Shown here: piece after piece, positions 1 to 14,700 of the stretch | How positions within the stretch are numbered: the first letter of the stretch is position 1 | Layout: every line of letters starts with the position of its first letter | Assembly: GCF_036711975.1 (NCBI RefSeq) | Contig: NC_091971.1 | Location: 565,501 to 629,500 of the forward strand | DNA: 64,000 nucleotides | Reading direction: 5' to 3' | DNA from: Onthophagus taurus | Taxonomy: Eukaryota > Arthropoda > Insecta > Coleoptera > Scarabaeidae | Made by a program: the position numbers and the translations under genes | Notes under the pieces: generated by a model | What the model was told of the DNA's origin: nothing | The model's database searches: none | What the model saw: only the letters and a program-made list of their open reading frames with translations

Positions 1-94
1 AAAACATATTTATTCGCATATATGTATATATATATTATATATATATTACACCCATAGCTTATCCTTGATTATTATATTGATTAATAATAATTAC

Positions 95-2475
95 CTACTG
101 CCTGTGAAATGCAGTAAAGCAAGGGACAACGCAGAGAGGTACTGCACATCTTTCGCACATTATTTTAGTGCGTTTATCGTTTGTTTTCGTACTGCAAAGT
201 CTGCATCGTTTATATGTCTCCGACGGACAAGGTAAATGATCTCCAACATTCGAGAATCGTACTTCATCAGTAACCACATGAATGGCTTTCTGGCGAGTGT
301 CGGCCTGTATCAACTTTTTTCTGATCACATAGGTGGGAATGGTGGATCGTCTTTTTCGACTGGAGTATACACCAATAAGCCCTCGAGCTAGGGCTACGCG
401 AAACTCCAAATGCGTCAGATTTACTTTACTTATCTTGCTCATAATAAAAGCGTTAATGATGCTAGCATCAAGGAGAAAGTAAAAAAGGCGAAGCCACCAT
501 CGTTTGCTTCTTCTTCCAACTGTGTATGTGGTTTTGATCTGGTCGAATTTATCCACGCCTCCCATTCGCTTAGTATACTGCTTAATGGCTAAAGGGCAGC
601 GAATTGGCACTTTACTGCCGTCTTTCTGAGTCCTCAAAGTAGTACAAACTCCGACTTTTGGATGGAACGCACTGCTCAAAAGTAGTACCTCCTTATTATC
701 CTGCCAAATTATAAAAGCAACATTGTCCTTCACACGCCATTTAAATTCACCCTTAGATAGGTTTAGTTTTCTAGCGTTTGGACCTTTTGTAAGTTGAGGT
801 AATCCTTCTCTGTGCCTACGCACGGTGCCAGTTGCATATATGTTATGTTCATACAAATATTCTAAAAGTTTGTTATCTGTGAAGAAGTTGTCAAATGTAA
901 CGTGAACATTCTTTATATTGTTATCAATTAAATGTTGCGTCAAGTTCTTCAGGGACTTTTGCTCCCAGCCCTTTTTCCACTCCATCCGTTTTCCCAGTAT
1001 AAATACTAAATGCATACAAATATCCTGTCTCACTGTTGCATCTACACCAAATTTTGTATCCCCGTTTGATGGGCTTGAGAGTTAGGTATTGCTTTAGCGA
1101 AGACCGTCCTTTGAAGAGTACCATTGACTCATCAATACTCTGTGAACTAGATAAATTGACATTATTTTTACAGGATTCGTTAATAATATTTATCAATGGC
1201 CTTAGTTTGAACAACCTATCGTATTCGGGACTATTTCTTTCAGGTTGTCGCGCGTTATCATTCAAGTGTAGGCTGCGCATAATTTTCTTGAACCTTTTTA
1301 CTGGCATTATTTCTGCTATGTCATTTTCTCGAAAACCTGGATCAGACGACCAATACAGGTCTATCATGGGCAGAACTTTATAGCCCATTATTATGAGAAT
1401 GCCTAAAAAGGCTTTTATTTTATCAGTAGTCACGGGCGTCCACTCTTTTATTTTCATTTGGTCGGCATATAAGTTTGTTTGCGACACAATAAGTTCTATA
1501 GCTTCATTTGTAAAAAACTTTTCAAAAAAGCGGATGGGCCTAGTTTTAGGATTGAAGCTTTGCTTAGTAGTCAAAGGAATCTTGTCAAAATCTTCAGCAA
1601 CGGGCCGAGAAGTCCAATATGTTTTTTTCCATGTCTCTTCTTCGAGATCAGAATCATCAGTGTCGTCAGGTGAGGTACTGAGTTCGGAAGTTGAATATCG
1701 AGATCGCGTCAACCGCCTAGCCGGCCTTACAGTAATTGAGCTACTATTTTCAATTTGTTGACTTACATACACGGACAGGTCTTCACTTTGTAAATCAGCT
1801 AGTGGAATGGCTTCAGTATCCATAATTTCTGATGATTGTAGGCTGGTCTGATTATGCAGGAGGTGCGGAGACATTGACCGATCATCGGGATTTTCCAGTA
1901 TTTTTTGAAGCCGAGCGGTGCTGTACGGAGCTTCTTCCTCTTCGGCTTCCAGGTTATCGTCAGACACTTCTGGGTCATCAGGCAACCCAAAAAGCTCTTC
2001 AAGCGCATGCTCTATTTCGAATTCTGATAAACCTTTGTCTAAGCCACTTTTTGCACTCATCTGCCAAAGCAAAGCAAAAAATATAGCAGCCACTCGCAGG
2101 CAGAGGGAATATGCTTCCCACCACAAAAAGCAATTTATTTGAAAAACCAGGATACCCAAAGATAAAAATATGTGTCAAAATACTTAGGACAAATCCAATA
2201 TAACATGTAAATAATAAAACTTACCTCAAAATCTCGAAGATCTACAAAATAGACCGTTATACAAAATTTGGTACGAAAAAACACTATTTTTGAACATTCA
2301 ACAGGTGACAGCAAAAAAACAATGTTATGACAGTTATGCATTTCTTCACGTCATATTATTGACAGATCACTAAATAAGTTGCCAACTTACAAAAGAAAAT
2401 TAAATTTGATTATTTTCTTATAAAAAATTTAAAAAAATTATGGTGGTAAAAGTATCACCTCTGCCCTAAAAAAGG
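95..2475 (-). mobile_element. piggyBac-like DNA transposon, broken transposase
   Basis: The minus strand encodes a piggyBac-family transposase (DDE_Tnp_1_7 type), a nuclease that excises and inserts at TTAA. The likely start is the ATG at 2060-2058, followed by an acidic N-terminus. The catalytic aspartates are visible in SIDESMVLF, VTFDNFFTDN and MGGVDKFDQ, and a C-terminal cysteine-rich finger (CRLC...CERC) ends at 95. The coding frame shifts once, near 924-1033, so the protein is read in two overlapping frames and this copy is probably dead. One end can be seen: TTAA at 2476-2479, followed inward on the minus strand by CCTTTTTTAGGGC. The other end is not found and may lie off the left edge. 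The element sits in an intron of the DGK gene, in antisense orientation. Family assignment is firm; the exact end is less so. Confidence 0.85.
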
Positions 2476-2745
2476 TTAAATCGATTAATTACAATTAAGA
2501 TGGTTTGTTTATTCATTTTCTTTATTAATTTATTAAAAATTACTTGATTTTGATTGAAATTGTCTTAATCGCCCAAAATTTGTTTCTTTTCTTATTTCTT
2601 GACACAGTTTAACCGATTTAAGCTATATTTATCCCGTCGAGTTGTAAACGACGACGTGAAATTCCTTAGCAGCTTGACCTACATTATCATTAAAAGCATT
2701 AAAAAATATTTTTAGACCTCTTTTAATTTTCGTTTTTCTTTTAAG

Positions 2746-5700
2746 AGCATCACAATGCCTCATCAATGGATGGAAGGAAATTTACCCGTTTCAGCGAGTT
2801 GTGGTGTTTGTCATAAACCATGTGGATCCGTTTTAAAGTAATTTATATAGTTATATTTTTATGGATTTATTGTTATTCTTAATTTTTTTTTTGTTATATT
2901 TAGATTGGTAGGTTGGAGATGTCTCTGGTGTAGAACGACTGTACACGTCGAGTGCAGACCCCATTTACCGAAAGCATGCCCTCTTGGCCCAGCCAGGGTC
3001 AGCGTCGTTCCACCGACAGCGCTTCATTCCATTCAAGATGAAGCCTGGGAGTGTGTAAGACCTCAAGCGTCTTCACCACTTCTAGTTTTCGTCAATTCCA
3101 AATCTGGTATATATTTTTTTAAATTCAATTAAGCATTTTAGTTGTCATATCAACAATATATGAATATAAATCCTGGCGCATCCACCATTTCTGATGTTGT
3201 AGATAAGTAGATGAAACAGAGTTTTTACATAGTTTTTAGAAATCACCACTTATATATGTTTCATTATGCAACATGAAGGAAACTCATTATACAGAAACGT
3301 AACCATTGAGTCACATGATCCACTATAAATTTTGTTGAAGCCTACAAAATTAGCAACAATAGAAGTCTTGAAACCAACAAAAACGGAAAAATGATTACAA
3401 CTACCTCTTGGTGTTACTACCTCTTCTAAGGAATTATCTATCATTTATACAATGACATATTCCACCATTTTGAACTCAAATAAAATGTGTGGGCGTTATC
3501 TAAAATAACACCTACACTATTGCATTCATGACCATTTCCAATACATGTCTGTAAACAACGTCGAAATCAATCATTGAAGTAGGTATCCTCTTCGACATTC
3601 CCCGTACTTGTCCCCAAAATACGATATTCGTATCTAGCTATAGACTCGAATGAACCTTGTAATTTCGCCAAGAAATGTACATGATGAATCTTAGTTATCA
3701 AATAAATTCAGTTTGTCATGTTTATACACAAAATGTCAAAAGTGGTGTGAAGTTGAAAATGTTCTGCTCGATGAGGTGAAAAGCAATAAATAGGAATAGT
3801 TACATTTAGCATGAATGTGAATGTAAAAGTTTAGTGTATACTTTATGTTGTGAATGGCAGTAAAATGAGATGAATAGAAAATATATTTTTTATTCAAAAT
3901 TGAACTTTTGTACGATCCTTTGAAATAAAGCTGTATCCATCGTTATATACAGGGTGTCCCGTTAAGCGTACGGAGCGGCTGTATCTCAACAACGGTAAGG
4001 CCTAGAGGTTTGGGAAAAAAGTCCTTATAAGCAAAGTGGGCAAGAGAAATAGCTGGAAATTATTTTGAAGTTCGTAATTCGACCGCTAGGGGTCGTAACT
4101 GCCATAGAGAAACATAAAATTCCCGCTATCTCAAAAAGTTAGACGATGAGCTATAACTTTGACAACATCATTTAGTAGCTTGGATAAAACCGCATCGCTT
4201 TTGTTTTGCAACATTTTTTATATCTGTCATAATAAGGGAGGGAGAGGCCAATGCGTTTTCAAATGTTTACATTTTAATATCTCCTGGACCATTCAACCGA
4301 TTTGAATATTTTTGGTCTTGTTTGAAAGAGCATATCATGCTCTTTTAAAAGATATTTTCAGTAAGACCGCTTGGTTTAAAACAAAAAAACTAGAGGGCGT
4401 TATCTGCAGCGGTTACATATTTTTGTGATTTTTGAAAAAAAGTTAAATGGAACGGTACTATTTACTTCACAGACCGTTAATCATCATAAAATTTGCTAAA
4501 TATTAGTGAAAACCGCATCTCGATATCTCCATCCATTCTCGAATTATAAAAGAAAATGTTAAAAATTCGTATATCTTAATCAGATCAAGTTACCTTAGGA
4601 AACAAATAAGAGAGAACAAAAATTTTATTATCTAGAACCTTCCTTCACACTTTATCCAAGCATAGAACTGCTTCAAAACTACTTTTGAGGCGTGTTGAAA
4701 AGCCAACGGATCAATGAAACATCAACAATGATAATAAAACAAAATAAACCAAAACACTTAGAATAACTTAAATTTTTGGCAAAAATAACTCACTAATGAG
4801 CGAAATGCCTTCCATAAACCTCGATGCATTTATTTAATCTAGTTTCGACGAAAAAAGAGCGCTGCTTAAGTCTCGGCCCTGGACACGTTTTTACTGGTAT
4901 TTAGTGTTTTGTCATATTTTTCCTGGTTATTGGTTTTTTTTGAAAAGTCAGGTCGTTTAGTCTACCCAATAGATAAAGAGGTGAAAGCAATGTGGGTTTT
5001 GCTCGAACCAAGAATGCATATTATGCAAGTTTACATCAGCTTGTGGACAGATGCTTCATGCATCCATAGCATTTGTGATAAAAGGATTGGATTTGCCCAA
5101 ATCATATTTAAAAGTCAATGGTAATAGTCCAATCTGTTATCATAATCGATATCTGTTAAGGCCTGATGTAACAACGTGGTGGCGATATTATTCTTTTGAG
5201 AACTCTTGTGGACAATTGTTTTCGGAGTTCCCAGATTATGTGGGATCACTTTGCGCACCAATATGATTTACGAATTCATAGAGATGTCTGAATGGGCTAC
5301 ACGTTGCCAGTTTTCCGTAATCGCTACGTCAATCTTGAAAACACTTCTAGAGAAAAATTTCTTTCTTTGTCGTAATTGCATTGCACATTTTTGCCATACA
5401 GTTGCATCGTATTCGAAACATTGAAAATAAATCATCATACGCTCTATCATACGCTTCTGCGTTAGTAAATGACATGTTTACAGTTACCATGGTTATGTGA
5501 TTTGTTTTTCTCGATGAGGTAACTGGATCGGATTGAGGGCACTCGAGTTTTTAACATTTTCTTCTATAACTCGAGAACGGGTGGCGATATCGAGATGCGG
5601 TTTTCACCAAAATTTAGCAAATTTTAAGGTGACTAAGGGTCTGTGAAGTAAATAGTATCGTTCCATTTAACTTTTCTTTAAAAATCACAAAAATATGTAA

Positions 5701-8700
5701 TCGCTGCAGATAACGTCCTCTAGCTCATTTGTTTTAAAGCAGACGGTCTTACTGAAAATATCTTTAAAAAGAGCATAAAATGCTCTTTCAAACAACACCG
5801 AAAACATTCAAATCGTTTGAATGGTCTAGGAGATATTAAAATGTAAACATGAAAACGCATTGGCCTCCCCCTCCCTTATTATGACAGATATGAGAAATAT
5901 CGCAAAACAAAAGCGATGCGGTATTATCCAAGCTATTAAATGATGTTGTCAAAGTTATAGCTCATCGTCTAAGTTTCTGAGATAGCGGGAACTTTATGTT
6001 TCTCAATGGCAGTTACGCCCCCTAGCGGTCGAATTACGAACTTCAAAATAATTTCCAGCTATTTCTCTTAGTCACTTTACTTATAAGGATTTTTTTCCCA
6101 AACCTCTAGGCCTTACCGTTCTAGAGATACAGCCGCTCCGTACGCTTAACGGGACACCCTGTATACAAAGTTAACATAGTATTTAAACGAGACGTTACAT
6201 TCAGTAAACTTCTTTACTCATAAATATCTATTAATTCATATTTGAACAGCTTTATATCATCCAACACACGTAAACAAAAGTATTATTCTATAGAGAATTG
6301 TTTTCCTGAAATTTCTGGTAAATATTTAACAGAGTTCACACCATGCTGGGTGTTCATCAAATATTTACTGTTAGTTTTTGCTGTTCCTTTGGGTTTGAAC
6401 AGTATTTCAATTTATCCAACTTCACTTTATTCAGTTTAAAACCCATAAAAAATTTAAAAATTCGTTTTAGGTGATAATCAAGGTGTAAAATTCCTGCGCC
6501 GATTCAAACAATTATTGAATCCAGCTCAGGTTTTCGACCTGATAACAACGGGACCCAGGGTTGGCCTAAGGCTTTTCCGTCACTTCGATCCATTCCGCAT
6601 CTTAGTTTGTAGTGGGGACGGATCCGTGGGATGGGTTCTTTCCGAAATCGATAAATTGGACATGCACGTAAGTATGCGATCGTAAATATTTACTTAAAAA
6701 AAAATTAGGTCACATTAATAAATTAAAAAATTCTTTTTAACAGAAGCAATGTCAGTTAGCAGTACTTCCATTGGGCACAGGAAATGATTTAGCTAGAGTA
6801 TTAGGTTGGGGATCTTCATGCGATGACGATACTCATTTACCACAACTTTTAGAAAAATACGAAAGAGCAAGTACAAAAATTTTAGATCGTTGGAGTATAA
6901 TGATTCACGAGCGAACGATAGCGATGCCAAAATTATCTTTGGTTCCGGGTGTAAGCGAAGAATTACACAGTCAAATGTCTGAATACGAAACGAATCTAGT
7001 CGATCATTTGCATAAAATTCTCCAATCGGATGAAACATCGGTCGTTTTATCATCCGCTAAGAGGTTGTGCGAAATCGTAAAAGAGTTTGCATCTCAAGTA
7101 TCCGAAAGTTCATTGATACGCGGCGACGAGCAATTAAGTAAAAAATGTGATATTTTACAACAAAAATTAGATTTACTCCTCCAAACGTTGACCAGCGAAC
7201 AAATAGACGCCACCAAAATCGAATTTGGCGACGATGAGGACTCGATAACGAAATCAAACCAAAAGGAGGACACCGAGAGCGAGATATCTTACGACTCCAA
7301 ATTGAAAACTGAAAAGGACCTTAGCAACTTTAACTTTAGAAAGCATCGAAGAACATCGCGTTTCATGGAGAGGGAAAAGGACGCGCTGATTATGCGAGCG
7401 AATAGTTTAAAAAGGGCCATTAGAAGTCTGGTGGAACACACGGAGAAAGCCGTCGACGCTCAGAATCGATTAAAAAACGATGAAACTTCGATTAAAATCA
7501 CTTTAGATAGTATGGAAAAAGAACATCAAAAAATGGACTCCTTGAAAGTTCTTTCAACAATCGATTCAGCATCTATTTCAGATGTTAGTTCAACCACAAG
7601 TAATAGTTCCATTTTGACAACACGATTAGTTAATATATCTCCTATACCAGATGTTAGAAGAGAATCAACATGCGAAGATTGCCCCGATTTTCTTAATGTA
7701 CCTGCACCACCCGATTTTGCTGATAGTCGAAGACCTAGTCAAATACATTCAATGTGAGTAATTACAATTACAGTAAAAACTCGATAAACCTCAACAATAA
7801 TTAATATAATCTCAAAAATATCAATTTATTGTAACATCTAATGGAGATAGAAAAAAAATTATTAACAAAATCGATTTTAAATCAGATTCGAAACAATTTT
7901 TATTTGAAACAATTTTCGATTAAAACAATTTTTTGAATCGATGTACCGGCTCGTACAAAAGTAATTTCATAATTAAATTATTTCTGATCTGTATTTCTGA
8001 AAATTATTCATATTACGGACACTCCCTATATAAATTCGTTAAATTAAATTAAATCAATAAATTTTTACAGATCCGATACCAATAAAACTGATACCGAAAA
8101 GATTCTCATCGAAACTTGTAATACATTACAATCAATTCAAAAAGATGAAACAACAGGCAACGAACGAATTATATCGATAACGGTCCACGCGACAGATAAT
8201 CAAGAATTAATAGAAGAGCCGGATAAACGACGTTATTCGAAAGGGATACGAAAAGAAGAAGTTGAAATAGACGTTGTTATTGAAGAAGAAGAAAAAAATA
8301 ATGGCGACGAAGATGAAAAAGAATGTAGCAGTATTATTTCGGCGATATCAAACGAAGAAATCAGCATAGTTTCGGAAGTAGCTGGTGATCAAAAATCGTT
8401 TTGTCCTCGAAAAAATAGTGATGGTGAAGATGTGAATGGTCATATTGGGCACATTGATTCCCCGGAAACCGATACTTATCCAAATTCGGATGCTTTACAA
8501 GGATGCGAATCCTTAATGGATGATATTAGTTCAATGTTGGGAAATGATCTATGCGGATATGACAGCATGGAAAATACATACACCGACGATACCACTTTAT
8601 TTCATAGCGAATTTAGTGAGAGTAAAATGGGAAAAGAACGAAGGAAGAGTATGAAAAGGGATTCTTTAGAACGAAAAAGACGATGTTCCAGGAGTAACAT

Positions 8701-11700
8701 TGAAAACGATGAGACCACCCAATACGGCTTTGAAAACAGAGTTTTTATGTCAGTTCAAAATGTAGATCAGCCGAAATATTGTAGTTTAGCCCAATTTGTT
8801 GAAGGCAACGATATAGCTAGAAGATCCTTCAAAAGAGGCCGACAATCCAAGTTACAAAAAGTTACAACTGAATCGACGTTACATCGACAAAACACATTAA
8901 CTGAAGAGAGCGAGGGTAGTTTAAACGGGTCGCAAATAAGTTTAAACGAGAAAAAATGCGAGGAAAAAGATGATTTTCATCAATTTCCTCAAGTTTGCGT
9001 CATCGTTGAACCACCTTCGCCGGATTTAAACGAAACTATTCGCCAGGAACGAATGGATAAGATTAGCATAGAAATAGAAATAGAAGATACACCTTTCAGG
9101 AAAAATGTGCAACTATCAACGAGCGATATGACCAGTAACAATAGTAGTAACTCGAATCTCTTGGGAATTGACAACGAACATTTTTTGAGTTGCTCGCCGG
9201 CGGCAACCAGAAGAATTTCCTGTTGTAGTATGTTAAACGCTAACGAAGCTGCCATGGTTGCTGCTGCAGCAGCGGCCTCAGCGAGAGAGAAAAAGGAAGA
9301 TAAAGAGGGTATTAAGGAAAAAGAAAAGAAGAAATTGCCGATTATTAATCCTTTAGTACGACTTCCAAGTTGGCCAAGTATGTGTCTAAATTAAATTCTT
9401 TCTAAAGGGTGATTTGTGGGAATCTATAATACAGTGAATTTCACTTAAGATGCAATATACAGGGTGTCCCGTTAAGCGTACGGAGCGGCTGTATCTCTAG
9501 AACGGTAAGGCCTAGAGATTTGGGAAAAAAATCCTTATAAGCAAAGTGACCAAGAGAAATAGCTGGAAATTATTTTAAAGTTCGTAATTCTACAGCTAGG
9601 GGGCGTAACTGCCATTGAGAAACATAAAGCATCACTTTTGTTTTGCGATATTTCTCATATCTGTCATAATAAGGGAGGGGGAGGCCAATGCGTTTTCATA
9701 TGTTTACATTTTAATATCTCCTAGACCATTCAACCGATTTGAATATTTTCGGTGTTGTTTGAAAGAGCATTCTATGCTCTTTTTAAAGATATTTTCAGTA
9801 AGACCGTCTACTTTAAAACAAATGAGCTAGAGGACGTTATCTGCAGCGATTACATATTTTTGTGATGTTTGAAGAAAAGTTAAATGGAACGATACTATTT
9901 ACTTCACAGACCCTTAGTCACCTTAAAATTTGCTAAATTTTAGTGAAAACCGCATCTCGATATCGCCACCCGTTCTCGAGTTATAGAAGAAAATGTTAAA
10001 AATTCGAGTGCCATCAATCGGATCCAGTTACCTCATCAAGAAAAACAAATCACATAACCATGGTAACTGTAAACATGTCATTTACTAACGCAGAAGCGTA
10101 TGATAGAGCGTATGATGATTTATTTTCAATGTTTCGAATACGATGCAACTGCATGGCAAAAATGTGCAATGCAATTACGACAAAGAAAGACATTTTTCTC
10201 TAGAAGTGTTTTTAAGATTGACTTAGCGATTACGGAAAACTGGCAACGTGTAGCCCATTCAGACATCTCTATGAATTCGTAAATCACATTGGTGCGCAAT
10301 GTGATCCCACATAATCTGGGAACTCCGAAAACAATTGTCCACAAGAGTTCTCAAGAGAATAATATCTCCACCACGTTGTTTTACATCAGGCCTTAACAGA
10401 TACCGATTATGATAATAGACTGAACTATTACCATTGACTTTTAAATATTATTTGGGCAAATCCAAATCTTTTATCACAAATGCTATGGATGCATGAAGCA
10501 TCTGTCCACAAGCTGATGTAAACTTGCATAATATGCATTCTTGGTTCGAGCAAAACCCACATTGCTTTCACCCCTTTATCTATTGGGTAGACTAAACGAC
10601 CTGACTTTTCAAGAAAAACCAATAACCAGGAAAAATATGACAAAACACTAAATACCAGTAGAAACGTGTCCAGGGCCGAGACTTAAGCAGCGCTTTTTTT
10701 TCGTCGAAACTAGATTAAATAAATGCATCGAGGGTTATGGAAGGCATTTCGCACATTAGTGAGTTATTTTTGCCAAAAATTTAAGTTATTCTAAGTGTTT
10801 TGGTTTATTTTGTTTTATTATCATTGTTGATGTTTCATTGATCCGTTGGCTTTTCAACACGCCTCAAAAGTAGTTTTGAAGCAGTTCTAAGCTTGGATAA
10901 AGTGTGAAGGAAGGTTCTAGATAATAAAATTTTTGTTCTCTCTTATTTGTTTCCTAAGGTAACTTGATCCGATTAAGATATACGAATTTTTAACATTTTC
11001 TTTTATAATTCGTGAATGGATGGAGATATCGAGATGCGGTTTTCACTAATATTTAGCAAATTTTATGGTGATTAACGGTCTGTGAAGTAAATAGTACCGT
11101 TCCATTTAACTTTTTTTCAAAAATCACTAAAATATGTAACCGCTGCAGATTACGCCCTCTAGCTTATTTGTTTTAAACCAAGCGGGCTTACTAAAAATAT
11201 CTTTTAAAAGAGCATGAAATGCTCTTTCAAACAAGACCAAAAATATTCAAATCGATTGAATGGTCCAGGAGATATTAAAATGTAAACATTTGAAAACGCA
11301 TTGGTTCCCTTATTATGAGAGATATGAGAAATATCGCAAAACAAAAGCGATGCGGTATTATCCAAGCTATTAAATGATGTTGTCAACGTTATAGCTCATC
11401 GTCTAACTTTCTGAGATAGCGGGAATTTTATGTTTCTCTATGGCAGTTACGCTCCCTAGCGGTCGAATTACGAACTTCAAAATAATTTCCAGCTATTTCT
11501 CTTGCCCACTTTGCTTATAAGGATTTTTTTCCCAAACCTCTAGGCCTTACCGTTATTGAGATACAGCCGCTCCGTACGCTTAACGGGACACCCTGTACAA
11601 AAATATATTTCACATAAAATGCAACATCTCAATATAATTTAACATTACAGTAATACCTCGACATAACGGATTAATACGGGGAAGACAGTGTCCGTTATAA

Positions 11701-14700
11701 CCGTTTTAGCTGTGCGCCTCTCAAGACGTCTAAACCTGAATGTTTCTAGTTCTAGGTCTAATGTTAGTTCTAGTGACAGTGATAGGTAGCGCTAGTTAGC
11801 ACTATCATTATAACTAACACAAGACCTAGAACTAAAATCATCCGGGTTTAGCCGTCTTGAGAGACGTGCGGCTAAATCCGAATGTTTCTAGTTCTAGGTC
11901 AAGTGTTAGTTCTAGTTTTGCACCAGCACTATCACTAGAACTAACACAAGACCTAGAACTAGAATCATTCGGGTTTAACCGTCTTGAGAGGCGCACGGCT
12001 AAACCCGTGCAAAAAGCTAAACTTTTCCTTTGTAAAACTATCTAATGCCTGTACTACATATTAAGCTATGTTACATTTTATGTGGGACCATAATAATTTC
12101 GTAACAATGGTTACTGCATTCAAATATTGCAAGTTATATGAAATTCCCGGTAAATATAAGATTTTATTATAATATCAAAATTTATGATCAATCTACCATT
12201 TGATGATGTACTTAAAAAAATTTTTTTGTAATTCGCTACGATAATGGAAGCTATAACAGTACTCAAACGGGTGCTGTAATGAGACTCCTTACAGCATCCG
12301 ATGCTGCAATGAGATTTTAGTAACATTAAATGGAACCAGTTCAAGTTGGTGACATTGGGTCATTAATTTTTCTAGTTGTCAATGTGACAATTTTTGTCTA
12401 TGGATGTTTAAACACGTTCTTAGCATCGAATACAAGGTCCACAATGATGAGGACATTGACTCTGAGCAATTTCTCTTATTTTGGGAGGTGTACATCAAAC
12501 ATTTTTTTCAGGTGAATATATTTTGTGTTTTGACAGTTTCTAATTGTCAATTCAAATTTTCTATTTTCAAGTGTTCCGGTGTTACCAACTGCTACATACC
12601 TATTTCCCTACATTGCCAAAATTTACTTTATTTTTGTTAAAAAAAAGTATAAAAACGCGAATTACAAAAAATAGCATAAAAAACACGTTTCATAAGACTT
12701 AAAGCACTCATTCATTAAAAGACTCGTGGCCTCGCCACTCGTTTTTCAACTTGAATTCGTGCATTTCAAGCGTGTCTTACGAAACTTGTTTTTTAATATA
12801 CTATTTTGTAATTCGCGACGGTAATGAAAGCTATTACAGTACTCAAACGAGTGCTGTAATGACACTCTTTACAGCATCCGATGCTGTAATGAGATTTTAG
12901 TAACATTTTATGGAACCAGTTCAAGTTGGTGACATTGGGTCATTAATTTTTCTAGTTGTCAATGTGACAATTTTTGTCTATGGATGTTTAAACACGTTCT
13001 TAGCATCGAATACAAGGTCCACAATGATGAGGACATTGACTCTGAGCAATTTCTCTTATTTTGGGAGGTGTACATCAAACATTTTTTTCAGGTGAATATA
13101 TTTTGTGTTTTGACAGTTTCTAATTGTCAATTCAAATTTTCTATTTTCAAGTGTTCCGGTGTTACCAACTGCTACATACCTATTTCCTTACATTGCCAAA
13201 ATGTACTTTATTTTGGTTAAAAAAAAGTATAAAAACGCGAATTACAAAAAATAGCATAAAAAACACGTTTCATAAGACTTAACTTGTTTTTTAATATACT
13301 ATTACGTCATCAATGGTAGATATTAAATAATTTGAATAATTTGAAAAAAGCGACTTCCCACAAATATTTAACACCCACCACTTCTTTTAGTCTTCCTAAC
13401 TTTTCTCTTTTTCCTCCTCAGTTTTTATTATCCATAAATAGTTCTCATTTTCCCCGTTTTCCCGTAGATGTGAATAGCGGAGCAGGTTTTATCAGTAAAT
13501 GTCTTTTGGCCAATGCAGACACACTTTGCGCGGCGGTAAGTCCCCTAATAGATCCCGAGGAGACGCTGATGGAAGGATTTTTTGAACGATGCGTTATGAA
13601 CAATTATTTCGGGATCGGAATCGACGCGAAAATCTCGCTAGATTTCCATCATAAACGGGAAGAACACCCGGAAAAGTGTCGATCGCGTGCGAAAAATTAC
13701 ATGTGGTACGGCGTTTTGGGCAGTAAACAATGGTTTGTAAAAAGTTATAAGAATCTTGATCAAAGGGTGCAATTAGAATGCGATGGGCAAAGAATTCCTT
13801 TACCTAGTTTACAAGGGATTGTGATATTAAATATTCCAAGGTTTTGTATATTGTATGTTTTATAGATTCGATTTAAGTAAAATTTTTTTTTTGTTTAGTT
13901 TTATGGGCGGTACAAATTTTTGGGGTGGTACCAAAGAGGATGAGATCTTTTTAGCACCTTCGATGGATGATAAAATACTCGAAGTTGTGGCCGTTTTTGG
14001 TTCGGTGCAAATGGCAGCTTCTCGATTGATTAATTTGAGTCATCACAGAATCGCGCAGTGTCAAAGTGTACAAATTAATATTTTAGGTACAAAACTTTTT
14101 TTTGTTAAAATTTGATTAAATAATGTATTTTTAAAGGTGATGAAGGTGTCCCAGTTCAAGTTGATGGGGAAGCTTGGGTACAAACCCCTGGGAATATTCG
14201 AATAATCCATAAAAATCGTATGCAAGTTTTATGTAGAAACAAGGCTTTAGAGACATCATTAAAAATTTGGGAGGAGAAACAAAGAGCGGCGATTGGAACT
14301 CCTTGTAAACGGGGATCGTTATCGCACGATAGGGGAAGATCAAGTTTGACCCGACAAAGTATGCCGGCTGCTCCAGAAAAATCATTTTTGGGGGTTAACA
14401 TCGAGAAGATTCGTCAGCATTCTTTTAGCGGCCACATTCCAGTTCACGAGCGATCCCCCCCAACTGTTAGTTTCGTTGAAAAACCGATACCAAGTAACGA
14501 ACCTGAAATATTATTCACCGACGAAGAACATTATTTATTAATTAATTTCATCGAGTGTTCAACGACTTTAGTAAAATGGATTAAGTTATTGGCGATTAGT
14601 CACAATTTAGAGGTTGATTTGTACACTTTGGCCACAAAAACCGATCAGGCTTTGGAGGATATTCATCCGAATGGAAAACTTCTTGCAGGACCAAGATTGC

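Noticed and set aside
4909-5450. Several 60-72-codon frames repeated at 10100-10643
   Set aside because: They are frames through decayed Tc1-like transposase in two copies of one element; none is a whole protein.
12330-12640. Small hydrophobic protein [10 protein letters not shown]... repeated three times
   Set aside because: It lies in a repeated element whose non-coding parts are equally conserved, so there is no sign of selection on the frame.
13332-13467. Open frame extending upstream of the DGK exon at 13468 with its own ATG
   Set aside because: The upstream residues match nothing in DGK, and a good acceptor (cccgtag) at 13467 restores the catalytic-domain sequence in phase with exon 5.
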